From assembly GCA_029582265.1 (NCBI GenBank), contig CM055831.1, positions 186,001-250,000 on the forward strand: a DNA stretch of 64,000 nt, read 5' to 3'. The DNA is from Zoroaster sp. YZ-2022 (taxonomy: Eukaryota > Echinodermata > Asteroidea > Forcipulatida > Zoroasteridae). The stretch's first letter is position 1, and the number at the start of each line of letters is the position of its first letter. A model generated the notes under the pieces. It ran no database searches, was not told where the DNA came from, and saw nothing but the letters and a program-made list of their open reading frames with translations. Positions 34,140 to 46,270 of this stretch are shown in pieces. Both the position numbers and the translations under genes were made by a program.

Positions 34140-36848
34140 TAGTGTATAGGGCGTTAAGTAGTGTGAAATTCTTGAAAGCAATTCCTTTGCCCATTCACGC
34201 AAAGGAACACCTTGCATGCTAAGCATTTTATGCGGGTTTTACCTGGACATCCTTGGTTCCTGCATCTTGCCGAGTTTTTCAAGTCAACACCTACAGGTGC
34301 TTTGCTGATTGTCGTCTGAAGGCAATGATTGGAACAGGTGTAATTCCCCTTTTGTTCCCAACTTCTTCTTCATCACTACTGGAGTTTGACTCCGACTCAG
34401 AAGAATGGACATCAGTGTTTATTAGATTTAATCCCACGGCAACCCGAACATCATACAGTTGCAGTTTGGTTTGTGGATGGTCAGTGCGGAATTCCAACCA
34501 AGAATTGGACAGAGCAAGATCTAGGAAATGCATCATTACTCTTACAGGCCATTTTCTGGTCCGTGATTTAACTCCATGATAGGAAAGCATTCTATCGCAT
34601 AAATCCACACCACCCATGGACTCGTTGTACTGTGTGACAATAGCTGGCCTACTGATGTCCACATGTTGTTTGTCTTTTTGGACCATCGTTTACAGGTACC
34701 CAAGGGTTCCACACCAGACACTGCTGATGCCATCAAGATAGATTTGTTATCAAACCACTTTACTACAGTGATATCATTTGATGATACAAACTGTTCAGAT
34801 GATCCTCTCATCATCTTTTTCATTATTTTGTCATCAGTGAATTTTACTGGAATTTTGTTCTTCATTAGGGTACCTGTAAGTAAAATTCCCCTTTCCTTCA
34901 AATGAGAAATCATGGGCAGAGTGGTAAAAACGATCACAAATACCCTATGGCCAGCAGTAAGTGTCTCTACAAGGTGTAGTACAGCCCCAACTCCTTCACC
35001 TGCTTTTTTACCATTCATCTCATAGTTCTCAAATGTGCTTTGCACCCTGATATATTTCAAAATCCAATACCAGGCCTGATGCTCCTGCAAGTACAAAGTT
35101 TTTTAAACCTGTAGGATGGGGCTTTCTGGGGACATACTGTCTTGCTGGACACCTTCCTGTAAATGCTATCATTTGCTCATCGATACTGACATGAACTTCT
35201 TGTGGCAGAGACAGGCAGGAGCTCCGTACCTTTTCAACAAATGGTCGAACTTTCCATAAACGATCAGCAGTTATGACATCGTCATCTACGGTGTTGTTGT
35301 CCACCACTTCATGTAGTTCCTGATCTTGAAGAACCGATCTCGGGTCATGGTGTTCGCAATTACTGATATGCGAGTTGACCGCTGCCAATACATGCGGATG
35401 CGCTTCATCTTTGATGGACCCCACAAAAAGAGAAGTTTATAGTGCTTAAAATGTCCATGCACACACTGCAGCATTGGTGGATCCAGGGGATGGGCAGGGG
35501 TGGGGGGACAGGAGGGTGGCACATCAACTTTGAGCAAGAATTCCAAAATTGCCCAAGTTGATAGCCGTGCCACCCCCACCCCCCCTCTTCTCTTGCCCTG
35601 TGCCCCTATTTCTGGGACCCTGGATCCACTTACATGAAGCAACAACAACACTGTTAGGGGAGAGAGCTTAATAGTAAGTTTGTGATTGCTATGAAGTGCT
35701 GCACAATTGTGTGGGTTTAGCTCCAATCATGCTAACCTTCATCACTTTGCTATGTTTTATGGAAATGTTGTACATTACAGATGTATTAACTTGTTCAACC
35801 CAGTCCGTATACGTACATCAGTACCGAATCAATGCATGGGTACAGCTCCTTTAACAATGCTTAGTTTCAGTGACTGGCAACTACCAAACAAAATTTTACT
35901 TACACTTATGCAGCCCATCAAGATGTTCACTCCAAGAATTTTTTTAAATCTCTGTTGGCGTGGTGTTCAGCAGAACCCCTTTGGTCTGATGGTACTTGCG
36001 GTTTGTCATGTCTGATATCAACCTGTACTGTCCATCGTCGATGTACTGCTCAAAGTAATCAGATGGTGACAAATGAAACAGACAATGACAATGACAAAAC
36101 TGAGATTTGGAACATCCGCATTCAAAAATGTCGAAATGTATCTCCAAATCTGGTTGAAAATGTATAAGTGTTTACACAAACATGCATGTTTACCCATAGC
36201 ATTAGTTTCAACTAAATAAATTCTGAAATTAGGTTCATAGGCCTCGTTAGTTTACCTTGAAAAGGTAATTGCACTTGAATACAGACACTATTGCCTTCAA
36301 CTCATTAACAGTTCTTAAATAAGAACATTAAATAGTTACTTGTACAACAAATGTAAATGATGTTAAACAATGGAAGAAAACAATGACCTCTTTCAAAAAC
36401 TGCAAACTCAAAACTTCAGTTTAGTATCTGTAAACCTGTCTTCTTTTGCAAATGAGACTCAAATCGAAATTGAATGTGAACACAAACATTGATTTGAAAC
36501 ATGTAAGTAAAACAAAGAAATAGCAAATGTAACGCTCAATACGTTTTAATGAAATTTTTGTTCGCACAAAGCAAACTGAACATTTGAACAGTTTCAAGAC
36601 TTTGAAACAGTCTATTACTCATTTGTTTTCTTCCATATTTCTTTGCGTCCACGTTTAGTAGATGGTGTATCATCATCACTACTATCTGGTTCATCACTAC
36701 CACTAGAGCTACCCTGAGATTCCCCACTAGTGCTAGTATGAGCCAATGAATCATCATTGTCGAATTCGTCGTCAGATAAATCCAAATCCGATTCATCCAG
36801 CAAGTCTTGAAGTTCCTCACTAGTCAAATGCTGTCTCGGTACTCGCAC
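34140..36848 (-). pseudogene. piggyBac-family transposase gene, degraded
   Basis: Pieces in order on the minus strand: an acidic N-terminal exon after a cctag acceptor (36848-36615, SSGSDEPDSSDDDTPS); an exon with SPSDYFEQYIDDGQYRLI (about 36147-35870); the core with [20 protein letters not shown] (first catalytic Asp), WFDNKSILMAS and MGGVDLCDRMLSYHG; and a Cys-rich C-terminal finger (CRNQGC, CLACKVFLC, CFQEFH) near 34150-34260, in a shifted frame. The place of the second catalytic Asp (normally DNFFTS) reads VIVFTT. A MITE sits at 35472-35633. Frameshifts lie near 35945 and 34290. It is clearly non-functional. Confidence 0.85.
35472..35633. mobile_element. GTGGATCCAGGG-ended MITE in piggyBac gene
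   Basis: The perfect inverted ends GTGGATCCAGGG and CCCTGGATCCAC bracket about 160 bp of G/C-rich sequence, inserted between piggyBac coding pieces. Confidence 0.65.
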
Positions 36849-37514
36849 TAGGAGTCATTGAAAAACATGTAAATCGATACAGATTATGAGTTTGGCTCCA
36901 TAACATGATAAATTACTAGTTTATCATTTCAATAAACATCAGCTATGTCAGTGTCCGCATTTATTTCATGACGTTTTCAACTCTGGAGAAAAAACTAATG
37001 ACTAGTAGCTACATGACCAAAACCTGTCCAGACCCCCCTAACCCTACCCCCAGTGACCTCACTGTGATAACTCTGAGGTGGGGTTAAGGTACAAAATCTG
37101 TAGGGGCTGTTTAAAAGTGCTTCCTCCCTGAAAAATTACAATAGTCATGATAATAATCCCTCCAAAACTCCTTACTACACTGTAAAAAATATGGGTAATC
37201 GAGTACTGGGTAAACCTATTCACACATTAGTTGGTCTATTTTCTCCACATTTATGGGTAAAATTCGCTGTTGGGTAAATATATGGCTTAACCAATGTTGG
37301 TTCCAACTTGAGCCATATAAGTTAGGTAGTCTTTGCCCAATTTAAGGGGTTTTAGTGCTCGCTTTGATCATTCTACGAGATGTTGGGTAAACAATCAGCC
37401 AATAGACCTGCAGTTGGTTACAAAAACATGAACGAGGGCGCTAATTAACCAACAAACAACATAAAACTTAGCGCGCGAGAGATTCGTCGCGAGAATCAGA
37501 CGAAGGCGAAAAAG

Positions 37515-37581
37515 ATGGCAGACACGCTTGAAGCGCTGCTCCATGAATGGGGGGTTGAAGAGCTGTACAATACTTTCACAG
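37515..37581 (+). CDS. First exon, SAM-like start
   Basis: An ATG opens MADTLEALLHEWGVEELYNT, with the amphipathic 'LxxWGVEELxxxF' pattern of sterile alpha motif domains, followed by a GTAAGA donor. The middle exons completing the SAM fold were not found. Confidence 0.45.
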
Positions 37582-37879
37582 GTAAGAATTTTTTACATTT
37601 TGGAATACATCACAAAATGAATATAACGTAGTCGCCTGGATAGTCACTCAGACTTGATGATTTCACGTAACGTTAAATTTTGATGCTCCCTGCATTAGCT
37701 ATGCTCCCTTCATGTACAAGATGATCGATCTTTTTTGTATATTTATTAAAGGTCGGGTTGGTCGATTGACCGGTCGCATAACTACTTAAGGCATCGTATT
37801 TTTCTATGTGAACAAGTTTGCCATGTAAAACACGTGGCGTGAATTTTTTTGTTGTTGGCCAATTAACCATGCAGTAGAC

Positions 37880-38110
37880 TACTTGCCCAAATTTCGAGGA
37901 GGGCAAGTCTTACAAAAGTTGGGCAATTTCAACATGCATAAAAATGCCCAATTTGTGTGTAGGGATATTAATATTCCACAAAGGTTGTGTAATTTCAGCA
38001 TGATAAGGCCCAATTTGTGAGTAGGATGATTAACTTCCTACATAAGCTGGGCAATTTCAGTATGCAGTGCCCAATTTTTTAGTAGGGTATTATTAATTTC
38101 TTGCATAAAT
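37880..38110. repeat. Left subterminal tandem units (GGGCAATTTCA)
   Basis: About three units of roughly 75 bp share 'tgggcaatttca', 'gcccaattt' and 'gtaggg'. They are probably regulatory or binding repeats of the enclosing element. Confidence 0.6.
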
Positions 38111-38516
38111 AGTTGGTAGGCAATAGCACTGCATTATGGTTCAATTCAATTCAATTAAACATTTTATTTATTTAATTTTTTTTATTTATTTATTTTTTTT
38201 TTGGGGGGGGCAACCTGTATAGACCTATAATTTATTATTAGTAGTCACACAGTCCATAGGCCTACACTTTTCATTCTGTAATTGACTTACACTAAATAAA
38301 GAAATATAAATACAATCTTCAAGACAATTTATTTTAGGCCATTAAAACGTTTTTACAACCTGGAGGAGTTTTATGAGTGGTTCTGGGTTGATGCAGCTTG
38401 TGTTTTGTTTTGTTTTTCCGCAGGACTCGGGAAGCGCTGAGTATACAGTGCTCATCACACATCAGTGTCAGGGTTAAACCAAATTAATATATATTTTCTT
38501 GTTCATTTATATGCAG

Positions 38517-38852
38517 GAGATTGTACACATGCCAACCTACTTAACCAGAATTGATGCAACAAAACGCCCTCAGCCATTCCTGCTCGCTTTGTACAGCAAA
38601 TCAGTGCTACAACCGTCCAGCGTCTTCATGATTATTGACAAGAAGGCCATTCCGCAACCATCCCTAATGAAGGCAATCGATGTCTGCTACAAGGGTCACC
38701 TCGTCCTCGATTGTCAATACCAGCAACGTTGCAGAAGTGTCTGCAAATTCTTTGAGAGGTGTGTTTTCAACCAACCTGGAACTCCAACACACAAGGATAG
38801 TCCAACTCTTAGAGGACTGAGAGCCTTTTTGGCTTTCCGAAATCTTCCATGA
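38517..38852 (+). CDS. Terminal exon of SAM-containing expanded family
   Basis: After tatatgcag the exon reads RIDATKRPQPFLLALYSKSV, VFMIIDKKAIPQPSLMKAID and YKGHLVLDCQYQQRCRSVCK, ending with TGA. This is the typical last exon of an expanded, uncharacterised 'SAM domain-containing 3-like' family of fish and invertebrates. It lies inside the TIR element, which ties that gene family to a transposon. Function is unknown. Confidence 0.55.
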   Translation, partial: EIVHMPTYLTRIDATKRPQPFLLALYSKSVLQPSSVFMIIDKKAIPQPSLMKAIDVCYKGHLVLDCQYQQRCRSVCKFFERCVFNQPGTPTHKDSPTLRGLRAFLAFRNLP

Positions 38853-39770
38853 GATAAGTTTGATCATTGGCTTTATTTTCTTTTATTTGCTGTGTTTTAC
38901 AGCGCAGACCTGAAAGTCCATAACACTTGCCTTGAGTATATTTTTAAGACTATCAAGAAATTTTGAAAAAACAAAACAAACCATGTGTCTTCTTTATCAG
39001 GTTACTTAAACCTAAACCTCCTTAGGTGACACTTTTACCTTCTAACTGGTTTCAAGCTTCATTAAAAGTAATTACTTTGGTTCTTCTAACTAAACTTAGA
39101 ATTACTAAGTATATGTATTATTTCTGGCAAAAAAAATTTCACATAAAGATTAAACTTGGTAAATGTAGTAACATGTAAATCAAAGATTTATTAATTTATT
39201 ATTGATTTTCTTTCCCTTTGAAGCATACTGGGAAATTGTTTAAAGTGTGAAATGTATAAATCTGGTGTTTTTTTTAGTGATGATTCTCCAAACTGTTACT
39301 GTTTTTAATTTGGAAACAAATACTTCTAGATTTTATGAAGCAGTCCAAAAAAATGTTTTTCACCCCAACAAATTTTGATTATTGGGTAAAATAGAAAAAT
39401 GTGTGTTTACTTTTGAGGAACAAACAAAAAGAAAGTAAAAAAGTGTTTATTTTCCAAAGAGTTACTTTTTGTTAAATATAATTTGACAAAGTAGTATATT
39501 GCTTAATGTCATGCAAATTTATTACTTTTGAGGAAAAAATGTATAAACAAACAAGTGTCTATTTCCAAAAATTTAATTTCAGTGATTATAAGATATAACT
39601 TGCGAAAGAAGTCTTTTGCTAAGATGACATAAAGAATTGCAGTAACATCATGTTTTGGTTCTAAACCCCTCGAAAAAGGTTCAGCAATTTTTTGTAATCA
39701 CCTATATTTCGGTTATTGTGACCTGTTCATGTCATGTTGCTTATCAATTATTTGCAGCTATGTTGTGAAT

Positions 39771-40145
39771 GGGGGGGGGGGGGGGGCTCCAAAAGGATTT
39801 GCCAAATGTTCTGTTATCTGTGCTAAACGGAACAACCAACTGTGTCAGTGACAACCAACTCTCTATCAGTAACAAGGGATAAACGAGACATATTCACACA
39901 TTTCGCTTCATTGAACAAACAACAACAAAGTTAAATAAATAAGTAAGAACAATTACTGTATAAAAAAGCTTAATTTTTATTTTTTATTTTTGGAATCAAT
40001 GAAGCTCAAAATTGGTAATATGTCTTATTTATTTATTGTTACTGATAGAGAGTTGGTTGTTACTGACAGAGGTGGTTGATCCATTGAGCCAAATAATGGT
40101 AAATTTTGCACATTCTGCTCGAGGACCCCACCCCCCCCCCCCCCG
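39771..40145. repeat. Hairpin element bounded by G- and C-runs
   Basis: A G16 run at one end and a C14 run at the other are mirror images. Inside, 'aaccaactctctatcagtaac' and its inverse pair at about 39850 and 40050. The centre is near 39960. It is probably a MITE nested in the larger element. Confidence 0.7.
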
Positions 40146-40599
40146 CATTTTAAAACCCTAAAACAAGTGATTGTTACAAATGATGTCTCATTGGTATGCG
40201 ACATGATATTACAAGTCACAAATAATTGAAATATAAGTGATTTAATTGGGGGGGTATATACAAATAGATGATTTTTTAATTTTTTTTATTATTTTTATTT
40301 ATTATTATTATTATTATTTTACAGCTCATTAATTTTTGTTCAGATTGTGTTTAATATGTGATAGCTACAATCATACTACGCAAAGCTTTAAACATCATTA
40401 AAACTCACTTAGTTTCAGATTATTTATCAAAACAAGTTTCTACCTCAGAGTCTCCTTCAACGAAATGTGTTATTTTTAAAGCTTACTTTGTTTAAGTGTT
40501 GGAAGTTTGAAAAGTTTAATAAATTAAAAAAGAAGAAAATCGTAAAAACTGTTTCTTGTGATTCCCAACGTCTGTGTAATTCAATTCCAACCATCCCAG

Positions 40600-40960
40600 T
40601 AATTGGTAAAAAATATTGACCAACAATTAGTGGAAAAATTACCAATGTATGGACACAGATTTAAACAAGCCCAATAATTGGATAAAATATTTACCAACAA
40701 TTGGTGGGAAAAGTGACCAATGTATGGACAAAGATTTAACAAGCCCAAGAATTTGATAAAATAGTTACCAACAATTGGTGGAAAAGTGACCAATGTATGG
40801 ACACAGATTTAAACAAGCCCAATAATTGGATAAACTAGTGACCAACATTTGATGGAAAAGTGACCAATGTAAGGGCAAATATTTTAAACAAGCCCAAGTA
40901 ATGGATAACAATCTCACAAACAGTTGGTTGAAAAGTGCTACATATATGGACAAATTTGTT
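40600..40960. repeat. 77-bp tandem repeat array, about five units
   Basis: The units contain 'aagtgaccaatgtatggaca', 'aagatttaaacaagccca' and 'ataattggataaa', with progressive divergence. The array lies near the right end of the element 37178-41165. Confidence 0.8.
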
Positions 40961-42189
40961 TAACCAACAAATGGTATGCTAATCATATCCAACAGTTGTG
41001 TAATTGAAAATAACCAACTATGTGTAGATAGGTTTGCCCAACAATTTAGTAAACACTTTACCCAACGACAGTTGGGCATTAATTGCCCAAAATCTGGTGG
41101 GGCTGATATTTGAACCAACGCTGGGTAAAAAGTTGGGTAAATGTTATCCATTTTTGTTGGCAGTGTATTTAAACCATACATATTAAGTTATGCTGACCAT
41201 GAAGGGGTGGGGGAGGGATGGGGGAGGGAGGGGAGGTGGGGGATAAGCCCTATCTGCCTAGTTTAGTTGTACTACTATAGTACTAGGCCTACCTAGGTGA
41301 ATAATCACTTAGTACTACTACTAGGTCTATAAAGAATCATTTAGTGCATTGCATTGATACATGTAGGTGCGCATAATCACTGGTTATGTTATCCTGTGGA
41401 TGATCAATGTGTACTTCAATTATTATGTTTCGCTCAATGTGTACATGGGCAAGTCCACGCTAAATGTTACAACTGCACAACACCAAAAGTAGCTCTAATT
41501 TAAATTATGTTGAAGTTCCAGATAAAACCTGTAATGATTCCCGCGGTAGTTGTATGATTACATAAATATAATATACACAATAATAAAGGATTTGGTTGTT
41601 AGTTGTTCAAATAATCAGTAATTTGTTAAAAATGTCCAGCTTATTTTATTTTTTATTTTTTTTTGGGGGGGGGCCTCTGTGGGACATGCGTAAAGCCGTG
41701 CGTGCTCTTATTTTTAGCCATGTATTCATGTAGGCCTATTCGAACAGAAATAAAAAATAACTTTCAAATATGACAAATAAAAGTATTTCAGATGAAAAAT
41801 CTACTTTTTAACAGTTAATTCTTGTTTAAAAACATAATTTACGACCGATAAATTCAGCGATCACGTTCGTCACAATGTCTGTCCACAAAGTGACGAACGT
41901 GAAACATGCCAGTTTTGACAAACAGTGACCATGAACGACAAGAAGATAAATACGGCTTGCCAAGAAAACTACCATGTTTTATAATACTAACAGCATTTTA
42001 CGGGGTTTTATTTCATTGCAAACAAAACCTTCCATATTTAAGGGAGTTACAAGATTCTGTCCCTTTTTGATAACGTACGTCACATTTATTAATTTCCCGC
42101 CAAATTAAAAAAGAACACATTAAGGTCTATTTTTCGCGCGCACGTACATTTGCAACTTTAGTTTACGCTTTGCGGGACTGCCATTGTGT

Positions 42190-42251
42190 GAAGAAGTTAC
42201 TGCGTTGTTGTTGAACAGCGGGGGAGAAGGTCGTCGGTCCGCAGCTACAGG
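42190..42251 (+). other. Possible non-coding first exon
   Basis: GC-richer sequence ends in CTACAG|GTAAGT, a strong donor, with no ATG in a long frame. It could be the 5' UTR exon of the gene whose coding exon is at 43617. Confidence 0.35.
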
Positions 42252-43616
42252 TAAGTAACAAACGTTATCTTAGATTTCCACGTAACGAACGGGACCAAAA
42301 AACGTGCGTTACCTGGACAGACATGCCATTTCTGTCTTTGCGACGTACTGAGGGGACGGCCGACGCATCGAAAAACGTACAAGGACAGATCTTCATTGTC
42401 GGTCACAGTGACGTACATTATAAACAATATTTATGCCCATTGAAAATCCGTTCGTCACATGGACGAAATATTTGGCAAAATACTTCGTCCGTAGTAGGGG
42501 GAAAACATTATGTACGAACAAAATAGGCATATTTAAACCAAAACTTGGGGCATTAATTCTTTCACCAGGGAAACAAACATGACAAACGGTGTTTCACGCA
42601 CGAAAACGGTGTTTCTTGTGCGTGTCCGAAAACTGGGCATAACGTTGTATCGTCAGTCTCGTCCCCAGGGCATTCGAGCACTATCGTCCAAAATGAACGA
42701 CGTGGGGTAAACAATGGGGACGAAGTTGTTGTATCTCGTTCTCCACTTTCTTGATACAGATACAGCTGGGAAAAGTGAAACAATTATCGAAATTCAAAAT
42801 TATTCACAGTAGGCCTAAGGCCAAAATAAAAAATAGTTTTGTTGCCCTTCGCAACCGATCCTAAGTCACAAAAGATGGGTTGTGTTTGTTTGTTTGTTTG
42901 TTTTTCAATTATTATTATTTGTTTTTTTTCAATTTTTATTGTAATTTTCTCGAAATCTCAACGTTTCTTCACACAAAATGATCTTGTTTTTTGAAAGCCT
43001 GTAACAGCACAATCGTGCATTTAACCATCTCAATTTTATGCAGTTTTTGCTTTCATGGATGGTAAACAATTTGTCTATAAATCAAATTTTTTAATGAAAA
43101 AGGAGATTGAAGAACTTTTTAATCAGGGAGAATAATATATTACAAAAAATAATAATAATAAATAAATAAAAAAAATAAACATAAAAAGGAAAATGAGAAA
43201 AGGCATGTTTAAAACATGAAAAACATTCAAGGCAGCCTGTGAATTTTTTTTTAAATCACAGTTGACAGAGCATTGGTGGCCTCATTCAATCTTCATTTCA
43301 TCCTGAAAGTACTACATTTTATATCAATACAGGTTTACTGGGGCCATAGTATCAGCAGTGTCGAGATGGTGCGTCAAAGTAAAAATCAATTTTGCCATGG
43401 CACACCATAATGAATAGCCATAGACCAGAAAGCTCACTTTGGTTCATGGGAAATGTGTGAAGTCAGTGCAAATGATGTATTTGAAGGCCAAAACTAAACA
43501 AAGAACAAAATAAATAACTAAATTTGACTGGTTACAAACCTTTTATTTTAAATATGTTTACTGTATTTTCCATTACTCAATACAATAAGACTTTTTTTTC
43601 CTTTTTTTTTTGCTAG

Positions 43617-43936
43617 ATTGTAACATCCCACTCAATGATGAAATGCTGGAAGCCACAGCAGCTGATGAACAGAGCAGTGTAAAACTTAAAGTTGGGGAGT
43701 GGTGTGTTGTCAGATATGACAACACATCTTATCCAGGGGTGGTTGAAGACGCAATTAATGACGAACTCAGGGTTTCTGTTATGGTCCAATGTGGTCCAGT
43801 CCGTTGGAAGTGGCCTGATCCTGCAGATTCTCTCTGGTACACAAAATCAAATGTCATGAGGGAAATACAGCCTCCCACTTTGGTATCCTCCCGGGGGCAT
43901 TTTGAGTTCCAAGAAAATTGGGATTTAGAACCATAA
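43617..43936 (+). CDS. Last exon with PWWP/Tudor-like 'VGEW...YPG...WKWP' domain
   Basis: A long T-tract and tgctag precede this exon. The frame contains LKVGEWCVVRYDNTSYPGVV, then WKWPDPADSLWY, then REIQPPTLVSSRGHFEF, ending at TAA. The small beta domain of this form is common at the C-terminus of uncharacterised, transposon-linked proteins in echinoderms, cnidarians and fish. It probably binds a protein or nucleic acid. Its location inside a TIR element again suggests a transposon-borne gene. Confidence 0.5.
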
Positions 43937-44134
43937 CAGGTATTAATTGTACAGAAATTGGTGTATAAGGCCAGCATCAAGTCGACCTGTAATTTACTTA
44001 AACTGCAACAGAACAAGCCTTGGTCATGAATTTTGACACTACCAAGTCGTGACAGAATTATCATAATGCATTTACAATTATACCTTTCCAGTATTTCAAT
44101 TCCAATCGATTTTAGTTTTATATTTTACCTCTTT

Positions 44135-44690
44135 AAAGGTAGTGCACCATTTGCTTTTGCTGTAATTTTCAGATATACATATAAATGGATTTGGGGGTTA
44201 GTATTTTATAGCGTGCTAGCAAATACTGGAACACTCGTCTTTTTAAAAGCATCAACAACTTAAGCAGGTCGGTGATACAGTATTTGCTAGCACGTTATAA
44301 TATACTAACCCCAAATCCATCAATTTAAGAAATTACAGCAAAAACAAATGTTGTATGCTACCTATATTCTGTAGTTTGAATGAATTAAATTAAACGTTGC
44401 CATGAATTTTAATTACAATCGATTTTAGCTTTAAATTTTACTTCTTTAAAGGTAGCATACACCATTGCTTTTGCTGTAATTGTCATGGATTTGAGGGTTA
44501 GTACTTTATAACATGCTAGCAAATACTGTAACACTCGTTTAAAAGCATCAACAACAGGTCGGTGATAAGTATTTGCTAGCACATTATAAAATACTAACCC
44601 CAAAATCCATTCATTTCTGAAATTATAGCAAACGCAAATGTTGTAAGCTACCTTTATTCTGTAGTTTGAATGAATTAAATGTTGCCATGT
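44135..44690. repeat. Tandem pair of palindromic units
   Basis: Each unit of about 300 bp is itself a palindrome (outer 'ggtagcatacaccat...ttgctgtaat', inner 'agcgtgctagcaaatactg'), with centres near 44250 and 44560. The two units are direct copies of each other, including the trailing 'tgtagtttgaatgaattaaat'. Confidence 0.75.
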
Positions 44691-44956
44691 ACTTAAACTG
44701 ATGTTAGCTTTATGAATTGAATGTTCCCATTGATTCAACTGATTTTAGATTTGCAACAGAAACACTGTCCATTCGAAGTATCCACATCAATTTTACATTT
44801 TAGAATGCTCAACATAAAATTACATCTCATCAAAATGTATGCAGTTTATTCTTGTGGTAGACTTCAGGTTGACAAAAGGCTAGAGAAAACACTTTTTACA
44901 GGTTATTAGCAATACTGATCAGCTTTTATTCATGTATCGGTACAGTATTGAATACA

Positions 44957-45541
44957 CATGTCTGTCCATGTAACAAACGTGATGTGTGTACATGCATTTA
45001 AACAAAATTACAGTGTGTGAATAGAAGTTGTCTTTCTGGAAATAAAATCATCCCATATGGAGTTATAGAAATATAAACTTGTTTAGCTCATCAATCATGT
45101 TTTACCTTTAAATTTAAATTTAAGACACAAACATTTCTGTCCATGTGACAAACGTGATAATCAAAGTCTGTCCATGTGACAAACGTTATGTCAGAAAAGA
45201 TAACAGTATTTCTTCAAATCAGGTTATATAGATGGTTGAACATCCTATAAAACATTGATGTGGGTTTTACAGGGTGTTAACTATTTTTGTTTGTTAAAAA
45301 AGTCATCATCTACATAAAAAAAAACATTTGAAACTGTCTTGTCTGTCCCAGTGACAAACGTGATTTTCTCGCCATCCTCCATATAATTTCTTAAGAAAAA
45401 AGAAAGGTTTTTTGAAAGTTATCTAAATATAAACATTAAGGGTATTAAATCATACTAGAACAACATTTTACTGAATCTGTGCCTCTTGCTTCGAGTTATG
45501 GTTAGGCAAAGAAAAGTGTCTGTCCATGTGACAAACGTGAC
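44957..45541. repeat. Interspersed 23-mer GTCTGTCCATGTGACAAACG, five copies
   Basis: Copies occur near 44960, 45138, 45166, 45341 and 45519, all in the same orientation and with at most a few mismatches. The spacing is irregular, so this is not a simple tandem array. Related inverted forms occur at 41859-41901 and 42450. Confidence 0.8.
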
Positions 45542-45918
45542 GTCTTCAAGATTAACCTCCCATAACTTCTTAAATACTGCTCAAGTTATCTTGATCCTTC
45601 TGGATTAACAAGTATAAAGGAGGAAGATTATGTGGAAGCCAAAAATATCCCCCAAAATTGCAGTTGAAAATTCATACTCAATGTCACACAGTTGTAACAT
45701 TTAGTGTGGAATCACTCACATACATGTACATGTAATGTAGTTACGAAGTCCCAATGTCCCTCACAGGGGACACAATGATTTGAACCTCCATAATTCTCCA
45801 AACTAAATGTATTAATTTTTTAACTTACACTCATACTTTTCTTTAACTATTAAACATGTTTTTGCTTGTAATAAGAAATTCAAATGAAAGTGGTAAAGAT
45901 GGAAAAATCGTGCCTTAC

Positions 45919-45961
45919 CTGGTCTTCCTGACGACCTTGAGCCTGAACCCATGTCAGCCAT
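45919..45961 (-). CDS. Possible short first exon
   Basis: An ATG opens MADMGSGSRSSGRP and runs into a GTAAGG donor. No downstream exon was identified. It lies beside a TGTCCC/GGGACA palindrome (about 45755). Confidence 0.3.
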
Positions 45962-46270
45962 CTTGAAACAAGCACCAACTACCTCCTAGATACTGCTGAT
46001 ACAACATTTGTCTACAGAGAGCAGCAGACAGTTGATTTATTGCAAGCACACTCATCAGGGTCTACCTGGAATGTGTGTAGTTTAAGGGCTCAAAATAGTA
46101 TGTCCCCGTAAGGGGACGTTGGGATTCCAACGATAATTTCAGTACGCATGTTCCCCCTCCATTTTTATATTTAATTAACTTTACTTTAGTCTATATGGTC
46201 CCTCTATTTCATTTTGTTATTTCCAGGTTGTTTAATGAATTATTTATTATTAATGTATATCTAGGCCCTA

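Larger units (their letters stand above)
37178..41165. mobile_element. CACTG-ended element with TA duplication and SAM-like gene
   Basis: It begins CACTGTAAAAAATATGGGTAA and ends in the inverse of CACTGCCAACAAAAATGG, with TA outside both ends. It contains a spliced gene (37515-38852). Subterminal repeats lie on both sides: TTGGGCAATTTCA units at 37880-38110, and five units of about 77 bp at 40600-40960. A large hairpin lies between at 39771-40145. The terminal design matches the MITE at 15979. No known transposase is recognised inside; the gene may be the mobilising protein or a passenger. Confidence 0.65.
41454..45710. mobile_element. 4.26-kb TIR element with 23-mer subterminal repeats
   Basis: The ends TCCACGCTAAATGTTACAAC (left) and TCCACACTAAATGTTACAAC (right, inverted at 45686-45710) match well. 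The left subterminal region has a palindrome of the motif TCACGTTCGTCAC (41859-41901). The right has five copies of the related GTCTGTCCATGTGACAAACG. A 5' non-coding exon (donor at about 42252) and a coding exon (43617-43936) lie inside on the plus strand. The target duplication is unclear. Superfamily not assigned. Confidence 0.55.

Noticed and set aside
40600..40960. Second array with CRISPR-like regularity
   Set aside because: It is a simple tandem repeat with diverging units and no distinct spacers or cas genes.
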